A DNA stretch of 64,000 nucleotides from Saccharopolyspora phatthalungensis (lineage in GTDB: Bacteria; Actinomycetota; Actinomycetes; Mycobacteriales; Pseudonocardiaceae), in contig NZ_JACHIW010000001.1 of assembly GCF_014203395.1 (NCBI RefSeq), forward strand, positions 248,001 to 312,000, given 5' to 3'. Positions within the stretch are counted from its first letter, which is position 1. Each line of letters begins with the position of its first letter. The notes below the pieces were generated by a model, which was not told the origin of the DNA, did no database searches, and saw only the letters and a program-made list of their open reading frames with translations. The translations under genes and the position numbers were made by a program. Positions 60,674 through 64,000 of this stretch are shown piece by piece.

Positions 60674-60831
60674 CGCCACCTCCAACATCGACAACGCCGC
60701 AATACTCTGCCCAGTTCGCGCCCTCGAAACAACTGTTGTGCCACACGGCACCAAGCCGGTGAAGCGAACGGAGTACTCGGCTAACCTTACGAGGCGAACA
60801 GGCCGTTCGCCGCGCGCTATTGCGCCGGGCC

Positions 60832-62433
60832 CTATTTCGCCGGACCCAGCGCCGCGTCGTGGTAGCGGCAGTTGGGGGCCCAAAGCAGGAACGAGTTCAT
60901 GCCGTTGTTCCGCGCGGCGTCGGTCTGCGCCGCCACCTCCCCAGGGCCGTAGCGGACGCCGAGGCTGAAATCCTGCAGCCACGGGATGATTTGTACATCG
61001 GTGCCCTCGACCGCCTTGGCGAACACCGCCAGCGAGCGTGCCACGATGTCGTAGGGCTGGGAGTTGGGATCGGCGACCCCGAATTCACCGGGCGCCCAGT
61101 GCGAGGGGTAGACCATCGGCGAGATGTAGTCGACGAACTGCGACATCTGCCGGATGTCCTGGGCGATCTCGGTGGGCCGGTCCACCGCGATGCCGAAAAC
61201 CGACGCGCCGAGCAGCGCGCCCCGCGACCGCACCTCGGGCTGGGTCTGGCGCAGGAAGTCGGCGATGGCCGCCTCCGGCGTGGTGGTCAGCCCGGGGATG
61301 CGCATCTGCTCGATGTGCCCGTCGGGACGCCGCACATAGTCGTAGAGGACGTCGTCGAAGCCCAGGGCAGCGGCCTCGGCGGCGATATCGATGTTGTACC
61401 GGACCACCACGGGGTCGGCGAAGTTGGTGAACGCGTAGCTGCCGTAAGCGCCGCTCGTCCAGGGTCGGCCATCGGCGGTCTGCACGACGCGTTCGGGGTG
61501 CCCGCCGTGCCAGGATGCCGCGCCCAGTACCGGATCCTTGAAGGCGACGAGACGGCCGACGACCCGCACGCCCATGCCATGCAGCTGGTCGAGCACCTGC
61601 CGGGCGTGGTAGTAGCCCTTGACCGCGCCGATCTGGCGAGCCCTCGGCACCCCGGAGTCGTAAACGACCTCGCCGCTCTCGTCTTTGAGGTCCAGCTCGA
61701 TGGTGTCGATCTTGCCCTGCCGGGCCATCGCCAGGATGGGCTCGCGCAGCGAGTTGCTGGTCCAGGCCAGCCCGGTCAGGTGCACCGCACGCATCCCGGG
61801 GTGTCTTATGTGGACGGTCACCATCCGCTCGGTCCGGTTGCCCGCGGCATCGGTTGCGGCCACCCGGATGTTCCGGTCCGGCCGGTCGACCACGGCACTG
61901 AACCCGCCCCGCGGGTCGGACACCGCGGGCTTGCCGGCCACGGTGACCTGGTTGGCGTCCCGCACGGTCCCGGTGACCGTCACCGGCTTGTTCGGCCCTT
62001 CCGGCCGCAACGAGTCCTCGACCTGCAGCACCGGCGGCTCGCTGTCCACTGTAAATGTTCGAGTGGTAGTGGTGGAACCAAGCCAGGACGGACTGCGCGG
62101 CACCACGACGCGCAACTCGTGCGGGCCGTCCGGCAGTCCGGCCGCCTGCACCACATGCGCGCCTTGCCGCTCGACCGCCGGAATCTCCCGGCCGTCGAGC
62201 AGCACCCGCAACCCATCGGCGGTACCGGCGCGGATCTGAATCGAGCCCACCGCGTCCGGCCTGATGGGATGGTCCGGTAACCCGGCAATCCGGACGTCCG
62301 CTGTGGATGTCGTTCGTAGTAACAGGACTCCGAGTAGCAGCACCACAATGGCGCCTAACCCGATCGCGACAGACCTGGGTATCTCGGCCAACGCCGCCTT
62401 GACGCGGGTCGTACCGGAGGCAGCATCCGTCAT
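60832..62433 (-). CDS. Membrane-anchored GHL13 (DUF4015) putative glycoside hydrolase
   Basis: A 533-residue protein. Residues 23-41 are a membrane anchor, 45-130 and 135-210 are Ig-like modules, and 215-530 are a GHL13/DUF4015 TIM-barrel: HLTGLAWTSNSLREPILAM, DTIELDLKDESGEVVYDS (acidic residues on the barrel), GFDDVLYDYVRRPDG, and VDYISPMVYPSHWAPGEFG. It is probably exported and acts on surface polysaccharide; the substrate is unknown. GAGGCGAAAGC precedes the ATG. It lies between ggt and a divergent deacetylase. Confidence 0.85.
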   Translation of the reverse strand: MTDAASGTTRVKAALAEIPRSVAIGLGAIVVLLLGVLLLRTTSTADVRIAGLPDHPIRPDAVGSIQIRAGTADGLRVLLDGREIPAVERQGAHVVQAAGLPDGPHELRVVVPRSPSWLGSTTTTRTFTVDSEPPVLQVEDSLRPEGPNKPVTVTGTVRDANQVTVAGKPAVSDPRGGFSAVVDRPDRNIRVAATDAAGNRTERMVTVHIRHPGMRAVHLTGLAWTSNSLREPILAMARQGKIDTIELDLKDESGEVVYDSGVPRARQIGAVKGYYHARQVLDQLHGMGVRVVGRLVAFKDPVLGAASWHGGHPERVVQTADGRPWTSGAYGSYAFTNFADPVVVRYNIDIAAEAAALGFDDVLYDYVRRPDGHIEQMRIPGLTTTPEAAIADFLRQTQPEVRSRGALLGASVFGIAVDRPTEIAQDIRQMSQFVDYISPMVYPSHWAPGEFGVADPNSQPYDIVARSLAVFAKAVEGTDVQIIPWLQDFSLGVRYGPGEVAAQTDAARNNGMNSFLLWAPNCRYHDAALGPAK

Positions 62434-62608
62434 CGCTTTCGCCTCCCCGACTGGCGAACTCGCACGGCTGCACTAAATTCATGCTCGATCAAGTGGAAAC
62501 CGACCCCTGCGGACCGGCCGTACCACCACCCTCTCAATCCGATCGCCGGAGATCAATTAGCCACTTGGAGTATCCCCAATCACAGTGCCGATCTCTAGCG
62601 TTGGCGGG

Positions 62609-63640
62609 ATGCGGTCACCACTGCGGAAAAACGGCGTCGCGGCGACGGCAGCGGTCCTGTTCGCGATTCTCGGTGCCGGGTGCGGCGCAGAAACCGGCTC
62701 GCCGCAACACAATGCGATCCTCCAGCGTCCCCCGCCGGCGCCACCTCCGCTTCCCACGCCGGAGTCGTTGCACGCCAACGAACTCGGCGACGTCCCGGTG
62801 CTCATGTACCATCGGATCACTGCCAAGCCACGCAGCGTTTACGACCGCACGCCGGAAGATTTCCGCACGGAGCTGGACCGGCTGGCCGCCGAGGACTACG
62901 TGCCGGTGACCACCACCGAGTACGCCACCGGCCGGTTCGACATCCCGGCCGGAAAGCATCCGGTGGTGCTCACCTTCGACGACGGCACGGTCAGTCAGTT
63001 CACATTGGACGGTGCCGGCGAACCGGCACCGGGCACAGCCATCCGCATCCTGCTGGACGCCGCCGCAGCGCACCCCGGGTTCCGCCCGGTGGCAACGTGC
63101 TACGTCAACGATCCGCCGTTCGAGGAACCCACCGGGCGGCGCAGCCTCAACTGGTTGCACGAGCACGGCTTCGAGATCGGCAACCACACACTCGACCACG
63201 CGAACCTCGGCCGGGCATCGGATGCCGAGGTAGCGCACCAGATCGCGGGGATGCAGCGGGTCATCACCGATGCCGTGCCGGGCGTGCCGGTACAGTCGAT
63301 CGCGCTACCGCTGGGCGTGCACCCCGACAACGAGCCGCTTGCGGCCGCAGGCTCGGCCGATGGAATCGGCTACCACTACAGCAGTGTTTTGCTGGTCGGA
63401 TCCAACCCGGCGCCGTCGCCGTGGTCGGCGGAATTCGACCCGTTCAACGTGCCCCGCATCCGTTCGCAGGGCCCGACCGGACCGGATGCCCAGTACGGTT
63501 CCACGAGGTGGCTGGACAAACTCGCCGCCGACCCGGCCCGGCGCTACACCTCGGACGGAGATCCGAACCGGGTCTCCGCTCCTGCCGACCGGAACACCGA
63601 GCCCGCACCGTCGGTCGGGGCGCGGCTCCACCGGTACTGA
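62609..63640 (+). CDS. Polysaccharide deacetylase (CE4), exported
   Basis: A 343-residue protein with an N-terminal export signal (about 1-25, LFAILGAGCG, possibly a lipoprotein with C25 though the -3 residue is atypical). A proline-rich linker follows, then a NodB-type deacetylase domain: VLMYHRI, TFDDGT (D124 and D125) and EIGNHTLDH with the metal His pair. It would remove acetyl groups from peptidoglycan or another glycan. The ATG at 62609 is taken because TAGCGT lies seven bases upstream; the GTG at 62585 would add eight residues before the signal. It is divergent from the GHL13 gene. Confidence 0.85.
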   Translation: MRSPLRKNGVAATAAVLFAILGAGCGAETGSPQHNAILQRPPPAPPPLPTPESLHANELGDVPVLMYHRITAKPRSVYDRTPEDFRTELDRLAAEDYVPVTTTEYATGRFDIPAGKHPVVLTFDDGTVSQFTLDGAGEPAPGTAIRILLDAAAAHPGFRPVATCYVNDPPFEEPTGRRSLNWLHEHGFEIGNHTLDHANLGRASDAEVAHQIAGMQRVITDAVPGVPVQSIALPLGVHPDNEPLAAAGSADGIGYHYSSVLLVGSNPAPSPWSAEFDPFNVPRIRSQGPTGPDAQYGSTRWLDKLAADPARRYTSDGDPNRVSAPADRNTEPAPSVGARLHRY

Positions 63641-63703
63641 GCCTCGCGGTTCACCGCGGATCCGCCACGGTCCTGCGCGGAGCCGATGATCACCGATTAC
63701 GGC

Positions 63704-64000
63704 CTACAGCAATTCCAGTGGGTCGAGGCGGACTTGCAGTTCGGCCGCTTTGCGGGCGGCTCGTACCGCTTGGGCCGCGTGCAGGGAGCCCGCGAGGGCT
63801 CGGCCTTCGGATCGCTCGACGCGGACGATCAGCCGCTCCCGCTCGGAATTGCCGTCCTCGTCGACCTCGCCCAGCGGCACCGGACCGAGGACTTCGGCGG
63901 TCGCGGGCAGGTCCGCCGAGTCCAGCAGGGCTTCGATGGCTTCCGGGATGCCGTCGACGGCGGCGACGCGGCGGGCCGGGGGAAAGCCGAGCTGGGCGCG
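63704..64000 (-). CDS. priA: Primosomal protein PriA, C-terminal end only
   Basis: The last 98 codons of priA run off the right edge. The translation starts RAQLGFPPARRVAAVDG and contains AEVLGPVPLGEVD, RERLIVRVERSEG and LHAAQAVRAARK before ending in VRLDPLELL, which is the C-terminal domain of the actinobacterial PriA replication-restart helicase-like protein. The helicase part is outside the window. In mycobacteria priA lies near fmt; here the DUF4231, ggt, GHL13 and deacetylase genes stand between. Confidence 0.9.
   Translation of the reverse strand, partial: RAQLGFPPARRVAAVDGIPEAIEALLDSADLPATAEVLGPVPLGEVDEDGNSERERLIVRVERSEGRALAGSLHAAQAVRAARKAAELQVRLDPLELL

Overview
High-GC (roughly 70%) actinobacterial chromosome, most likely from the Pseudonocardiaceae (Saccharopolyspora-like). 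The evidence is the codon usage, the frequent GTG/TTG starts, the RbpA, WhiA, SufR and MptB orthologues, and a gene order that is broadly colinear with the Mycobacterium tuberculosis Rv1402-Rv1466 core region. No rRNA, tRNA, CRISPR array, prophage or intact insertion sequence was recognised.

Layout. 1-1.7 kb: EAL/CBS/GGDEF signalling protein, open at the left edge. 1.8-8.3 kb: sufR-B-D-C-S-U-T iron-sulfur assembly operon (minus strand). 8.4-17 kb: MptB-like mannosyltransferase, a two-gene ABC exporter, heme A synthase (ctaA), a GbsR/MarR regulator, quinone oxidoreductase and heme O synthase (ctaB). 17.5-25.8 kb: tkt-tal-pgi-zwf-opcA-pgl, a compact pentose-phosphate operon closed by a strong hairpin. 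26-31 kb: accessory genes (GHL10 hydrolase, acyl-CoA dehydrogenase, RraA-like aldolase, ECF42 sigma factor with its DGPF partner). 31.2-35.5 kb: rbpA, secG and the lower-glycolysis set tpiA-pgk-gap. 35.7-40.6 kb: whiA-yvcK-rapZ-uvrC with overlapping reading frames. 40.6-42.9 kb: a scar holding a foreign-looking XRE regulator between partial copies of the two flanking genes. 42.8-47.1 kb: metallo-beta-lactamase-fold protein, GH172-like hydrolase, dihydroorotate-dehydrogenase-like protein and a nucleotidyltransferase. 47.3-52 kb: riboflavin operon (rpe, ribD, ribE, ribBA, ribH, PH-domain membrane protein). 52-64 kb: amino-acid permease, OsmC, Fcy1-like deaminase, rsmB-fmt-def, a DUF4231 membrane protein, gamma-glutamyltransferase, a GHL13 protein, a polysaccharide deacetylase and the C-terminal end of priA.

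How the genes work together. Most of the window is housekeeping. Suf supplies clusters under SufR control. CtaB and CtaA make heme A in sequence. The tkt-pgl operon makes NADPH and ribose phosphates. Gap, Pgk and TpiA run triose metabolism. Rpe and the rib genes feed ribulose 5-phosphate to flavins. Def, Fmt and RsmB serve translation.

The least ordinary signals are in non-coding DNA. First, a family of GATTTC-N4-GAAATC palindromes sits at gene 3' ends. Second, a module of about 190-230 bp is repeated downstream of ctaB and gap. Third, the uvrC/MBL junction has a duplication scar that resembles a decayed Campbell-type integration. No complete new multi-gene system was identified.
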